DNA of 64,000 bases, taken from Starkeya sp. ORNL1 (GTDB lineage Bacteria; Pseudomonadota; Alphaproteobacteria; Rhizobiales; Xanthobacteraceae). The notes under the pieces are model-generated. The model was not told the DNA's origin, made no database searches, and saw nothing but the letters and a program-made list of their open reading frames with translations. The DNA is taken from positions 4,030,001 through 4,094,000 of the forward strand of contig NZ_CP048834.1 of assembly GCF_012971745.1 (NCBI RefSeq). The letters run 5' to 3'. Made by a program: the position numbers and the translations under genes. Below are positions 25,007 through 34,824 of this stretch, in pieces (within the stretch, counting starts at the first letter, position 1; every line of letters starts with the position of its first letter).

Positions 25007-25654
25007 TCAGCTTCGGCAGCCGTCGAGGAAGAGTTGCGCGCAGATCTTCGCGCGGCTTGCAATCTCGGCCGCATCCGGAGCCTCGCGCTGGCGCAGCATG
25101 GCGACGCGCTGCGGCTCCATGATCATCATGCCGCGCAAGATGCCGGAGGCGAGGTGGATGTCGGCGATCTGCAGCTTGCCCTGGTCGATCTGCCGCTGGA
25201 GCCAGCCTTCGAGCATTCCGTTCACCGGCACGATGGCGGACAAATAGAAGGTCCGCGCGATCTCCGGGAAACGATCGCACTCCCCGATCACCAGCCGGTT
25301 CAGGGCGATGACCTCGTCGCTGAGGGTCAGCGTGCCGAAGGCGAACAAGAGCCGCTCGAGGCCGGCCGCAAGGTCCTGCCCGCCGACGACGTCGTTATCT
25401 ATGGCCAGCATGAAACGGCAGATCCGATCCTTCACCACATTCTCGAACAGCTCGGCCTTGGTCGGCACCAGGCGGTACAGCGTCTTGGTGGACACGCCCG
25501 CGCGCTGCGCGACCGTGCCCATATTGGTCGTTGCGTAGCCATTGGCCTGGAACTCCGCTGCCGCCGCCTCAACGATCAGGTGGCGGGTGTCGTCGTCGCA
25601 GCGGGCCTGCGGCCGTCCGCGCGCGCGCTTCTCAGCTTGTTGAATTTCGACCAT
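25007..25654 (-). CDS. TetR family transcriptional regulator
   Basis: About 215 residues with a standard TetR helix-turn-helix (LIVEAAAAEFQANGYATTNM, VAQRAGVSTKTLYRLVPTKAELF at about residues 22-60) and a helical ligand domain. The N-terminus has basic RARGRPQARC. ATG 25654 is preferred to a GTG at 25681 because the latter falls inside the divergent promoter. It is divergent from an EmrAB-type efflux pair, and TTGGAAA/TTTCCAA repeats occupy the shared region, so it most likely represses the pump and itself, released by a pump substrate. Confidence 0.92.
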   Translation of the reverse strand: MVEIQQAEKRARGRPQARCDDDTRHLIVEAAAAEFQANGYATTNMGTVAQRAGVSTKTLYRLVPTKAELFENVVKDRICRFMLAIDNDVVGGQDLAAGLERLLFAFGTLTLSDEVIALNRLVIGECDRFPEIARTFYLSAIVPVNGMLEGWLQRQIDQGKLQIADIHLASGILRGMMIMEPQRVAMLRQREAPDAAEIASRAKICAQLFLDGCRS

Positions 25655-25660
25655 AGCGAT

Positions 25661-25722
25661 TTTCCAAATTCCCGTTGACACTCATTTTATAGTGCCTATT
25701 TTGGAAATCAGCAAGTTTCCAA
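25661..25722 (+). promoter_or_regulatory. emrA-like promoter with TTTCCAA repeats (TetR operator)
   Basis: TTGACA (25675-25680), 16 bases, TATTTT (25697-25702) form a promoter toward the efflux genes. An inverted repeat TTGGAAA (25701-25707) - N8 - TTTCCAA (25716-25722) overlaps the -10 and start site, and another TTTCCAA half site lies at 25661-25667 facing the TetR gene. Placement suits repression by the TetR protein. Confidence 0.65.
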
Positions 25723-25771
25723 TATCTGAGCGCCGCGTGGCGACGCATTCCGGAAACGCGGGAGCGGTGAG

Positions 25772-26995
25772 ATGTCGAAGCATTCTGGTAGTTTCTCGGC
25801 CGAACGGACGGTGCCGGCATCCGAAGCGCTTCCTCAGCCCGTCGAGGTCACGCCGGCCCAGCCTGCCGAAGCCGGGGCGCCGCCCGCTCCGCCTCCGGCC
25901 CGCAGACGTGTGGGGCGCACCCTGCTGCTGATCGGCGCCGGCCTCGCGGCCCTTGCGGCTGCCGGCTACTACGGCCACGACTACTGGACCGTCGGGCGTT
26001 TCAACATCTCGACCGACGATGCCTATGTGAAGGCCGACAGCACCACCATCGCCCCCAAGGTCTCGGGCTATATCGCCACCGTCCTGGTCGCCGACAATGA
26101 GCCGGTGAAGACCGGGCAGGTCCTCGCCCGGATCGACGACCGCGACTTCGCGGTGGCGCTCCAGCAGGCCAAGGCCGATGTCGATGCCGCGCGGGCGATG
26201 GTCGCGGGCAAGCAGGCGCAGCTCGATGCGCAGCAATCCATCATCGACAACGCACGGGCCACCATCAGCGTCGATCAGGCCAACGCGGCCTTCGCCGCGC
26301 AGGACGACAAGCGTTATTCGACGCTTGCCGCCTCCGGCTATGGCAGCCAGCAGAACGCCCAGCAGGCCGCCTCCCGAATCGCCGCCGCTCGCGCCACTAT
26401 CGATCGCGACAATGCGGCGCTCACCAACGCGCTGAAGCAGGTCGACCTGCTGAAGGCCGAGGTCGCCCAGGCACAGGCGACATTGGCAGGTGACGAGGCG
26501 GTGCAGCGCCAGGCCGAGCTGAACCTCTCTTATACCTCCATCGTCTCGCCGGTGGACGGCGTGGTCGGCAACCGAACCTTGCGGGTCGGGCAGTATGTGC
26601 AGGCCGGCACCCAGCTGATGTCGGTCGTGCCGATCGCCGGCACCTACATCGTGGCGAACTACAAGGAAACCCAGCTCACTGACGTGCGTCCCGGCCAAAA
26701 GGTCGAGGTCGAGGTCGACATGTTCCCCGGCACGACCGTCACGGGCCATGTCGACAGCATCGCCCCGGCCAGCGGACAGGAGTTCGCTCTGCTGCCGCCC
26801 GACAATGCTACCGGCAACTTCACCAAGGTGGTGCAGCGCATCCCGGTCAAGATCGTGCTGGATGCCGACAACCCGCTCGCAGGCGAGCTTCGCCCCGGCA
26901 TGTCGGTCAACCCGACCATCGACACCAAGGCGGACGTCTCGACAGCGGACGTTTCGACGCCGTTGGCGCAGCACGCTGAGACAACCACGCACTAG
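25772..26995 (+). CDS. HlyD/EmrA-type membrane fusion protein
   Basis: A 407-residue periplasmic adaptor. A Pro/Ala-rich cytoplasmic start (residues 1-45) precedes one membrane helix (LLLIGAGLAALAAAGYYG, about 50-67), then the lipoyl/barrel-sandwich motif DAYVKADSTTIAPKVSGYI, a long coiled-coil hairpin (about 130-240, Ala/Gln/Asp-rich), and the second lipoyl half SPVDGVVGNRTLRVGQYVQ with a beta-barrel. It pairs with the DHA2 transporter that begins 50 bases downstream to form an EmrAB-like export pump, needing an outer-membrane channel encoded elsewhere. Confidence 0.93.
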   Translation: MSKHSGSFSAERTVPASEALPQPVEVTPAQPAEAGAPPAPPPARRRVGRTLLLIGAGLAALAAAGYYGHDYWTVGRFNISTDDAYVKADSTTIAPKVSGYIATVLVADNEPVKTGQVLARIDDRDFAVALQQAKADVDAARAMVAGKQAQLDAQQSIIDNARATISVDQANAAFAAQDDKRYSTLAASGYGSQQNAQQAASRIAAARATIDRDNAALTNALKQVDLLKAEVAQAQATLAGDEAVQRQAELNLSYTSIVSPVDGVVGNRTLRVGQYVQAGTQLMSVVPIAGTYIVANYKETQLTDVRPGQKVEVEVDMFPGTTVTGHVDSIAPASGQEFALLPPDNATGNFTKVVQRIPVKIVLDADNPLAGELRPGMSVNPTIDTKADVSTADVSTPLAQHAETTTH

Positions 26996-27045
26996 GACAG
27001 CCGCATATCGGGCACGCGCACGGCGCGATGCCGGGAGGCAGGGAC

Positions 27046-28659
27046 ATGTCGAGCATCACAGCAACAGCCGGCGCCATGCCAGCGGGCGCAGGGCCGAGCG
27101 CGGCGGGCGTCACCGAGAAGGCCAGCCTCACCACCTGGATCGCCATCCTCGCCGGCATGATCGGCGCCTTCATGGCGATCCTCAACATCCAGATCACCAA
27201 TGCCTCGCTGCTCGACATCGAGGGCGGCATCGGCACCGGCGTCGACAACGGCGCGTGGATCTCGACCTCCTACCTCATCGGCGAGATCGTGGTGATTCCG
27301 CTCACCTCCTATTTCAGCCGGGTGTTCTCGTTCCGCGCCTACATGATCGGCAGCACCTTCTTCTTCGCCATCTTCTCGATGGCGTGCGCCTTCGCCAGCA
27401 ATCTCGGCGAGATGATCGCGATGCGCGGCCTGCAGGGCTTTGCCGGCGGCGTGCTGATCCCGATGGCGTTCACCATGGTCGCCACCCGCCTGCCGAAGGC
27501 GCAGCAGCCGACCGGCCTCGCCATGTTCGCCCTTGCCGTGACGTTCGCGCCGGCCATCGGCCCGACCATTGGCGGCTATCTCACCGAGAATTACGGCTGG
27601 CAGACCATTTTCTTCATCAACACCGCGCCGAGCGCGGTGATGATCGTCGCGCTCTATCTCACCCTGGAGCGCGCCCCAATGAAGTTCAGCCTGCTGAAGG
27701 AAGGTGACTGGTTCGGCATCCTCACCATGGCGGTCGGGCTCTCGGCGCTGCAGACCCTGCTGGAGGAAGGCAACAAGGACGACTGGTTCCAGTCGCCCTT
27801 CATCGTGAAGCTGGCCGTGGTGGCGGTCGTGTTTCTCACGGCCTTCATCTGGATCGAACTCAAGATTGAAAAGCCGCTCGTCGATCTGCGCCTGCTGCGC
27901 AACCGCAATTTCGGCATCGGCACGCTCGCCAATGTGCTGGTGGGATTCGCGCTGTTCGGTTCGGTCTATATCCTGCCGCAGTATCTCGGGCAGGTGCAGG
28001 GCTACAATGCCGAGCAGATCGGCGCCGTGCTGGCCTGGACCGGGCTGCCCCAGCTGCTGCTGATCCCACTGGTGCCGCTGATGATGCGGTACTTCGACGT
28101 CCGCTATATCGGCTTCGTCGGCATCGGCCTGTTCGCGGTGAGCTGCTTCATGAACACGCAAATGTCGCTCGATTATTCCGGCGATCAGTTCTTCCTGCCG
28201 AACATCGTGCGCGCGGTAGGCCAGGCCATGGTGATCACGCCGCTGACCGCCATTGCCACGCTCGGAATCGCGCCGAAGGACGCGGCCAATGCCTCCGGCC
28301 TGTTCAACATGCTGCGCAATCTCGGCGGCGCGGTCGGCACCGCTGCGCTCGGCACCATCATCACCAAGCGCGAGCAGTTCCACTCCAACATCATCGGCCA
28401 GGCGGTGACGACCTCGCGGGAGGAAGTCCGCCAGCGCATCGCCCAGATGACCGACTACTTCATGGCGCACGGCATGTCCGACCACGCCGCCGCCCAGCAG
28501 CAGGCCGTGATTGCGCTGGGCAAGACCGTGAAGCGCCAGGCGCTCGTGATGGGCTTCAGCGACACCTTCGCGGTGATCGGCGTGATGCTCGCCATCGCCG
28601 CCGTGCTGCTGCTGTTCGCGAAAAAGGGCAAGCCGGGCGGCAGCGCCGCGGCACACTGA
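27046..28659 (+). CDS. DHA2 family multidrug MFS transporter (EmrB-like)
   Basis: A 537-residue, 14-helix MFS exporter of the DHA2 group. Signatures: LNIQITNASLLDIEGGIGTG (motif D region), MRGLQGFAGGVLIPMAFTMV, GPTIGGYLTENYGWQTIFFIN (motif C, antiporter), and a C-terminal soluble stretch before the last helix. ATG 27046 is chosen because GGGAGGCAGGG lies just before it; an in-frame ATG at 27028 overlaps that site. It is co-transcribed with the EmrA-like adaptor and controlled by the divergent TetR gene. Substrates are unknown, typically hydrophobic toxic compounds. Confidence 0.93.
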   Translation: MSSITATAGAMPAGAGPSAAGVTEKASLTTWIAILAGMIGAFMAILNIQITNASLLDIEGGIGTGVDNGAWISTSYLIGEIVVIPLTSYFSRVFSFRAYMIGSTFFFAIFSMACAFASNLGEMIAMRGLQGFAGGVLIPMAFTMVATRLPKAQQPTGLAMFALAVTFAPAIGPTIGGYLTENYGWQTIFFINTAPSAVMIVALYLTLERAPMKFSLLKEGDWFGILTMAVGLSALQTLLEEGNKDDWFQSPFIVKLAVVAVVFLTAFIWIELKIEKPLVDLRLLRNRNFGIGTLANVLVGFALFGSVYILPQYLGQVQGYNAEQIGAVLAWTGLPQLLLIPLVPLMMRYFDVRYIGFVGIGLFAVSCFMNTQMSLDYSGDQFFLPNIVRAVGQAMVITPLTAIATLGIAPKDAANASGLFNMLRNLGGAVGTAALGTIITKREQFHSNIIGQAVTTSREEVRQRIAQMTDYFMAHGMSDHAAAQQQAVIALGKTVKRQALVMGFSDTFAVIGVMLAIAAVLLLFAKKGKPGGSAAAH

Positions 28660-28689
28660 GAGCGTGTCCGGAGCCCTTGCCGTCCGGCA

Positions 28690-29406
28690 TTATCCGCCGG
28701 GAGCGTCCGGGCGGCGGGGATCGCCGGCGACGAACAAGGCGGCGCAGCCGATGATATCGATCCGCACCGTCCGGAACCGCTGATCGAGCGCAGCCTGGAG
28801 TGCGGATGCGCTGTCGGCGGCGTTCGAGAACACGCCCTTGCGATTATAGGCGCCCATCAGCGCCCGCGCGGCCGCCGAGCGTTCGACCCCGATCGATAGC
28901 AGCGTCGCCCCGAACACGGCGCCTCCGGGTGCCAATAGCGGCGTGAGATTATCGAACGCCACGGCCTTCTCGGCGATGTCGCCCGGCAGGCAATGCAGAA
29001 GGTAAGTCAGCGCGATGGATCGGAATGGCGGTGCCGGGATGGCGAGCGGCTTGAGGACGTCGGCCTGATGGAGCTCCGGCCGGTATCGCGCGATCCGGCG
29101 CGAGGCCGCGGCAAGCGGGTTCGGATTCAAATCCAGCAAGCCGACGCGGGGCGCGGCAGCCGGGAACCGGCAGCGATCCAGATACCAGCCGGTGCCGACG
29201 CCGACATCGAGGTGATCGTCGGTCACGTGCTGATTGTAGAGCTGCAGGATGCGGTCCGTCGGGCAGCGCCAGACCAGCGGATTGGACACAGTGAGGACGA
29301 CGAAGTCGTAGAGCGCCAGCGTGATCGGCGAGTAGATCGCCTGTCCGGCATGGGAACGGTCCTGGCGGGCGTCGCCGCCATCCGGCTCCTGCGAAACATC
29401 AGGCAT
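28690..29406 (-). CDS. Class I SAM-dependent methyltransferase
   Basis: A 238-residue protein. The SAM-binding loop is DVGVGTGWYLDRC (motif I), followed by VGLLDLNPNPL (motif II acidic region) and LTPLLAPGGAVFGATLL (motif IV/VI). The N-terminal helix YSPITLALYDFVVLTVSNPLVWRC resembles a group of small-molecule methyltransferases often found near polyketide or lipid genes. ATG 29406 fits the domain start; an AGGGA site lies upstream. It follows the desaturase gene by 137 bases on the same strand. Substrate unknown. Confidence 0.8.
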   Translation of the reverse strand: MPDVSQEPDGGDARQDRSHAGQAIYSPITLALYDFVVLTVSNPLVWRCPTDRILQLYNQHVTDDHLDVGVGTGWYLDRCRFPAAAPRVGLLDLNPNPLAAASRRIARYRPELHQADVLKPLAIPAPPFRSIALTYLLHCLPGDIAEKAVAFDNLTPLLAPGGAVFGATLLSIGVERSAAARALMGAYNRKGVFSNAADSASALQAALDQRFRTVRIDIIGCAALFVAGDPRRPDAPGG

Positions 29407-29543
29407 GGGGATCCCTGCATTGGTCGCGACAATGGCCGGCCTCGGCTGCCCGGCCGGCCTTTCGAAGGCGCCTCCATATGGGGGACGAAGCGAAACGCGA
29501 CCAGTGCCGCCGACAACACGGCAGCGCCCCGTCGAACGCCGAG

Positions 29544-30569
29544 CTATGCCGAGGCCAGTTCCCGGAACGAGATCAGGCGCCGCCGCTCCTCGTCCCAGAG
29601 CGTCAGCCGCACGCATTTGAAGCTTTCCCACAGCGTGAGGCGGCCGATGTCGCGGAGCTCCGGGTGGTCGCGCAGAACTTCCGGCAGGCGGTAATAGGGG
29701 ATGCGGCTGCACAGATGGTGCACATGGTGCATGCCGATATTGGCGGTGAACCACCGCAGCAGCGCCGGCAAATCGTAGTGCGAGCTGCCGTGCAGCGCCG
29801 CCTCGTGGAAGCTCCAGTTCTCGTCTCCCGCCCAGTGCGCGCCCTCGAACTGATGCTGGACGTAGAACAGCCAGACTCCCGCCGCGGCGCCAAGGAACAC
29901 GATCGGCAGGTGCACCAGCACGAACGACCAGAAGCCCACCGCATAGATGAGCGCCACGGCGATGAGGGCGATGGCGAGATTGGTCGCCATGGTGCTGACC
30001 CAGGGCGTCCAGCCTTTGCGGAAAGCGCCGAGCGGCAGGCGGCTTTGCAGCATGAAGATATAGATCGGACCAATGCCGAACATTACCAATGGATTGCGAT
30101 ACAGCCGATAGCGCAGCTTCCCCCATCGCGAGAGGGCGCGATATTCGCGGACCGTCAGCGTATCGATGTCGCCGATGCCGCGATGGTCGAGATTGCCCTG
30201 GCTGGCATGGTGGATCGCATGGCTGCGCTTCCAGTGGTCATACGGCGTCAGGGTCAGGACCCCGAGGACCCGGCCGGTCCAGTCATTGCTGCTCTTGTTG
30301 GAGAAGAACGAGCCATGGCCGCAATCGTGCTGGATCATGAACAGGCGGACCAGGAGACCGGCGGTCGGCAGCATTAGCAGGCCATAGAGCCAGACCTGGT
30401 CGAGCTTCAGCGCCAGCAGCATCGCGCCCCAGGCCAAGGCGAACGGCAGGGCGGTGATCGCGATTTCCAGGGCGCTGCGGCGCGCGTCGGAACGCCGATA
30501 GTGGTTCAGCTTCCGCATCCAGCTCACGGCATCCTGCTGTAACGTCACGGGCTGGATGGAAGTCGACAT
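29544..30569 (-). CDS. Fatty acid desaturase family membrane protein
   Basis: A 341-residue di-iron membrane desaturase/hydroxylase. The three His boxes are intact: HDCGHGS (box 1), HAIHH (box 2) and HHVHH (box 3), spaced by two pairs of hydrophobic segments as in acyl-lipid desaturases. ATG 30569 is preferred to TTG 30572. Such enzymes adjust membrane unsaturation; homologues also act on carotenoids or sphingolipids, so the substrate is open. It shares its orientation with the methyltransferase downstream and is divergent from groES. Confidence 0.9.
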   Translation of the reverse strand: MSTSIQPVTLQQDAVSWMRKLNHYRRSDARRSALEIAITALPFALAWGAMLLALKLDQVWLYGLLMLPTAGLLVRLFMIQHDCGHGSFFSNKSSNDWTGRVLGVLTLTPYDHWKRSHAIHHASQGNLDHRGIGDIDTLTVREYRALSRWGKLRYRLYRNPLVMFGIGPIYIFMLQSRLPLGAFRKGWTPWVSTMATNLAIALIAVALIYAVGFWSFVLVHLPIVFLGAAAGVWLFYVQHQFEGAHWAGDENWSFHEAALHGSSHYDLPALLRWFTANIGMHHVHHLCSRIPYYRLPEVLRDHPELRDIGRLTLWESFKCVRLTLWDEERRRLISFRELASA

Positions 30570-30795
30570 CAACGTTTCTCCGGCTGGGTACGCACCTTGA
30601 TCGCGCGTGTCCGGGCGGATCGTGACGTTCGTGAATGGATGGTCGCGCGGGGCGCCGACCCTTCCATATCGTAATATGCTGGTTCACGGTGTCGAAAATG
30701 TGCGGGTGGTCGTTCCTCACCCAGCCGACCAAGCCGCCGCGTGACGTGCGGATTGCCCGTAAGCCGGGCCGATCGTCTCGAACATTCCGGAACCG

Positions 30796-30834
30796 CACCC
30801 TTTGGCACTCGTATCAATCGAGTGCCAAAGGGTG
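30796..30834. promoter_or_regulatory. CIRCE element (HrcA operator) of groESL
   Basis: TTGGCACTC-N9-GAGTGCCAA at 30802-30828 is a CIRCE operator, the binding site of the heat-shock repressor HrcA. The inverted repeat continues outward perfectly to 15-base arms (30796-30810 and 30820-30834). It lies 51 bases before the groES start. The region 30570-30795 upstream holds nothing else recognisable. Confidence 0.92.
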
Positions 30835-30884
30835 TACACCTCACGGCAGCAGGAAATGCCTGCCCAGCCCGAAAGGGGCATCCC

Positions 30885-31199
30885 ATGAAATTCCGCCCGC
30901 TGCATGACCGCGTCGCCGTCCGGCGTCTCGAAGGCGAAGAGAAGTCCAAAGGCGGCATCATCATTCCCGATACCGCCAAGGAGAAGCCCTCCCAGGGCGA
31001 GATACTTGCGGTCGGCCCCGGCGCCCGCGACGAGGCCGGCAAGCTCGTGCCGCTCGACGTCAAGGTCGGCGACCTGGTGCTGTTCGGCAAATGGTCCGGC
31101 ACCGAAGTCAAGATCGATGGTCAGGAGCTCCTGATCATGAAGGAAGCTGACATCATGGGCGTTATCGAGAAGGTCACGTCCGCCAAGAAGGCGGCCTGA
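30885..31199 (+). CDS. groES: Co-chaperonin GroES
   Basis: A 104-residue 10-kDa chaperonin. The N-terminus [16 protein letters not shown], the mobile-loop region [20 protein letters not shown] with the GGI(I/V) contact to GroEL, and [15 protein letters not shown] are typical. It caps the GroEL ring for ATP-driven folding in the cytoplasm. CIRCE upstream indicates HrcA control. groEL starts 48 bases downstream. Alphaproteobacteria often carry several groESL operons, so this may be one of several copies. Confidence 0.98.
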   Translation: MKFRPLHDRVAVRRLEGEEKSKGGIIIPDTAKEKPSQGEILAVGPGARDEAGKLVPLDVKVGDLVLFGKWSGTEVKIDGQELLIMKEADIMGVIEKVTSAKKAA

Positions 31200-32882
<1,683 letters not shown>

Positions 32883-32894
32883 GACGCGAAGACT

Positions 32895-32962
32895 GGTCCG
32901 TCGCACCGGTGCGACGGACCACCCGTCGCGCGTGGACCAGCCTCCCGGTAGTCCGGGAGGCT
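32895..32962 (+). terminator. Tandem hairpins downstream of groEL
   Basis: A perfect 26-base palindrome (32895-32920, arms GGTCCGTCGCAC/GTGCGACGGACC) is followed by a second hairpin AGCCTCCCGG-TAGT-CCGGGAGGCT (32939-32962). Neither has a T-tract. Together they probably end or stabilise the groESL transcript before the DUF1488 gene. Confidence 0.6.
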
Positions 32963-33000
32963 ACGGCCATATCCAGGCTCTTCAAGCCGCGGAGGCTATG

Positions 33001-33264
33001 ATGGCGATCAGTTTTCCGAACACCAGCCGGTCCTACGACCCGCTCAAGCGCTGCGTCCGCTTCTGGGGGTATGATTCGACATTCGAGATCTCGTTCTATC
33101 TCGCCGAAGATGCGCTGCAGAAGTTCAGTCCGCAGCCGCAAATGGACGAAGCCGTCTCGCTGAGCGTGTTCGACGGCAATCGCAAGCGTATCGAGAGAGC
33201 GGCCCACGCCGCTTATGAACGCCAGCGGCGCAGCTTCTACATGCTCTCGAAAGCCGATTTCTGA
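33001..33264 (+). CDS. DUF1488 family protein
   Basis: An 87-residue small protein. FPNTSRSYDPLKRCVRFWGYDSTFEISFYLAEDAL is the conserved pattern of DUF1488, found widely in proteobacteria with unknown function. Start 33001 is preferred to the adjacent ATG 32998 because GGAGG (32991-32995) is then 5 bases away. It follows groEL on the same strand past two hairpins, so it may be partly co-transcribed. No membrane segment or signal. Confidence 0.75.
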   Translation: MAISFPNTSRSYDPLKRCVRFWGYDSTFEISFYLAEDALQKFSPQPQMDEAVSLSVFDGNRKRIERAAHAAYERQRRSFYMLSKADF

Positions 33265-33291
33265 CGGCTGTGCATCAGCATTTCGGCGCGC

Positions 33292-33561
33292 TCAGGTGAG
33301 TTTTGCCACCGATGAGACCGGTATAGGCTGACCGGAAACGAATGTGCCGAGCTTTATTTCAAGCTTTGCGCCATTGACCAGCCGCAGCATGATCGGTCCA
33401 CGCTCTTTCCAGATCGTCGCAATCTGAGCAGGATCGACATTGGTGAGATAGCCAAATCCGTTGGAGCCGCTCCGGCCTTCGATCTTGTAGGCGGCCGATA
33501 TTTCCTTGCCGCCGGCCAGAACATGGCCCTCGCCGAGGAATGACTTCGCTATCTTGATCAA
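33292..33561 (-). CDS. Small hypothetical protein
   Basis: An open frame of 89 residues starting at TTG (33561) with AGGGA a few bases upstream; no in-frame ATG gives a longer form. The sequence is basic, with mixed strands (GGKEISAAYKIEGRSG, MLRLVNGAKLEIKLGTFVSGQPIPVSSV), and no signal peptide or membrane helix. I do not recognise the family. It is convergent with the DUF1488 gene. The balanced composition, unlike the Arg/Pro-rich antisense frames around it, supports a real gene, but only moderately. Confidence 0.45.
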   Translation of the reverse strand: MIKIAKSFLGEGHVLAGGKEISAAYKIEGRSGSNGFGYLTNVDPAQIATIWKERGPIMLRLVNGAKLEIKLGTFVSGQPIPVSSVAKLT

Positions 33562-33704
33562 ATCCCTGTCTCCATGGACCTGACAGGTTACGCGCGCCTC
33601 GCCTGGATGTCGATATCAAATAAAAACAAATTAATATGGCCGCTCACGATATAGTACTGATCCGCGGGCGCACGATTTTATCGCTCATGAGGCGAGGGAC
33701 AGGA

Positions 33705-33977
33705 ATGAATATCCGACGAATGAACAGCGCGAACGACGCTGCGATTATCGCTAAACTGGAAAATCGCAAGGATTTGACGGGTTCATACAGCATCGAGGCG
33801 CGCACCGACGGCTCGTTCCTGGTGCAGCGCTATGATGACCCGGTATCGGGCAAGTTCCGCGCCTTCGTCGGGCGCCACGAGGACGGCACCCTCGACGGCC
33901 TTGAAGTCGCAGTCTTCAGAAGTGGACAGCTGACATTTGCCGACGCCGACTGGTCCCGTGTGACGGCGACGGTTTAG
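33705..33977 (+). CDS. Small hypothetical protein
   Basis: A 90-residue protein starting at ATG 33705 after GGGACAGGA. It is hydrophilic, with a compact probable alpha/beta pattern (LENRKDLTGSYSIEARTDGSFLVQRYDD). No signal or transmembrane segment is seen and I do not recognise a domain. The upstream stretch 33580-33700 is noticeably AT-rich and probably contains its promoter. It converges on a secreted-protein gene with a hairpin between them. Confidence 0.5.
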   Translation: MNIRRMNSANDAAIIAKLENRKDLTGSYSIEARTDGSFLVQRYDDPVSGKFRAFVGRHEDGTLDGLEVAVFRSGQLTFADADWSRVTATV

Positions 33978-34026
33978 CCTCGCGCGCCCAATGGGCGGAC
34001 CAGCAACCACCTGCGCTCGATGCAAC

Positions 34027-34064
34027 AGAAACGGCGGCCGATCTTTCGATCGCGCCGCCGTTCT
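34027..34064. terminator. Bidirectional terminator hairpin
   Basis: Arms ACGGCGGC (34031-34038) and GCCGCCGT (34054-34061) flank an inner GATC/GATC pairing, with A-rich sequence on the left and TTCTGTT on the right. It lies between two convergent genes. Confidence 0.65.
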
Positions 34065-34085
34065 GTTCTGCGTCAGGCCCAATGC

Positions 34086-34442
34086 TTACCGAATGCGGAT
34101 CGTGAAGCCCGGGTCGGAGTAGTAATTGCCCTCGTGGTAGTAGCGCCCGCCACCGCCGCCGTACCCGCCGCCGTACCCCGGCTCGACGTAGCGCGGGCCG
34201 TCATAGCGACCATCGTAATAGCGCGGGCCGCCGCCGACGCGGTCGCAGTCGCGAATCGTCACGCGCTTGGGGTTGCCCCATTTATCGGTGCGCCACACCC
34301 TCCGCTCCTGGCAGACGACGCGAACATTCTCCACCGACGATCGGGTCGAAATGCCTGCGCTGGGGCCAAGGGGGGCGGCGCTCGCCGCACCGGCAAAGCT
34401 GCAGACCGCGACGGCAATCGCGGAGATGGCAATCCTGTTCAT
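34086..34442 (-). CDS. Small exported Gly/Tyr-rich protein
   Basis: A 118-residue protein with a clear Sec signal peptide (MNRIAISAIAVAVCSFAGAASA, cleavage near residue 22-23). The mature part has two Cys within VVCQERRVWRTDKWGNPKRVTIRDC, then an Arg/Tyr/Gly tail (GRYDGPRYVEPGYGGGYGGGGG). Similar low-complexity exported proteins are common in Hyphomicrobiales, function unknown. Ribosome site GGAGGTACC precedes ATG 34442. Confidence 0.65.
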   Translation of the reverse strand: MNRIAISAIAVAVCSFAGAASAAPLGPSAGISTRSSVENVRVVCQERRVWRTDKWGNPKRVTIRDCDRVGGGPRYYDGRYDGPRYVEPGYGGGYGGGGGRYYHEGNYYSDPGFTIRIR

Positions 34443-34824
34443 GGTACCTCCAAATCGTCAGGACGATCTGGCTAACAACTTCGAATGCTAAACTAAGTTC
34501 CAGTAGCGGAAGATTAGTGGTTCAACTTGGCATCACGTCGTATTGCAAGCTCGAAATATTACCACAGAACACCACAGCATTGTTGTCATACATACACTGC
34601 GATCATCGAAGGCAGGCGAACACACCATGCGGGTGCACACCACGCCGATCGCCATCTCCGTCTCGGCGCCGGCGGTTTTGAAATCCTCGCGGGGCGCTTC
34701 GGCGCGTCTGCGTCCGGGCGGCGCCGTCATCGGGTAAGGATTATTTCCCGGTTTCACGTTCCATTCACGCACGCCAGCACTCTCTTGCCGCGGGTCGAAT
34801 TGATCGTTCGAGCAGGAGGCTCTT
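34443..34824. other. Intergenic region without recognised gene
   Basis: About 380 bases between two divergent exported-protein genes. I see no convincing gene or hairpin. A short frame at 34627-34737 starts MRVHTTPIAISV but has no ribosome site or family match. AGGAGG at 34814-34819 serves the FecR-domain gene. The stretch presumably carries both promoters. Confidence 0.4.

Noticed and set aside
34543..34737. Small plus-strand frame of about 64 codons before the FecR-domain gene
   Set aside because: No ribosome site at its starts, no family resemblance, and a Ser/Arg/Ala composition without pattern. A leader peptide cannot be excluded but is unsupported.
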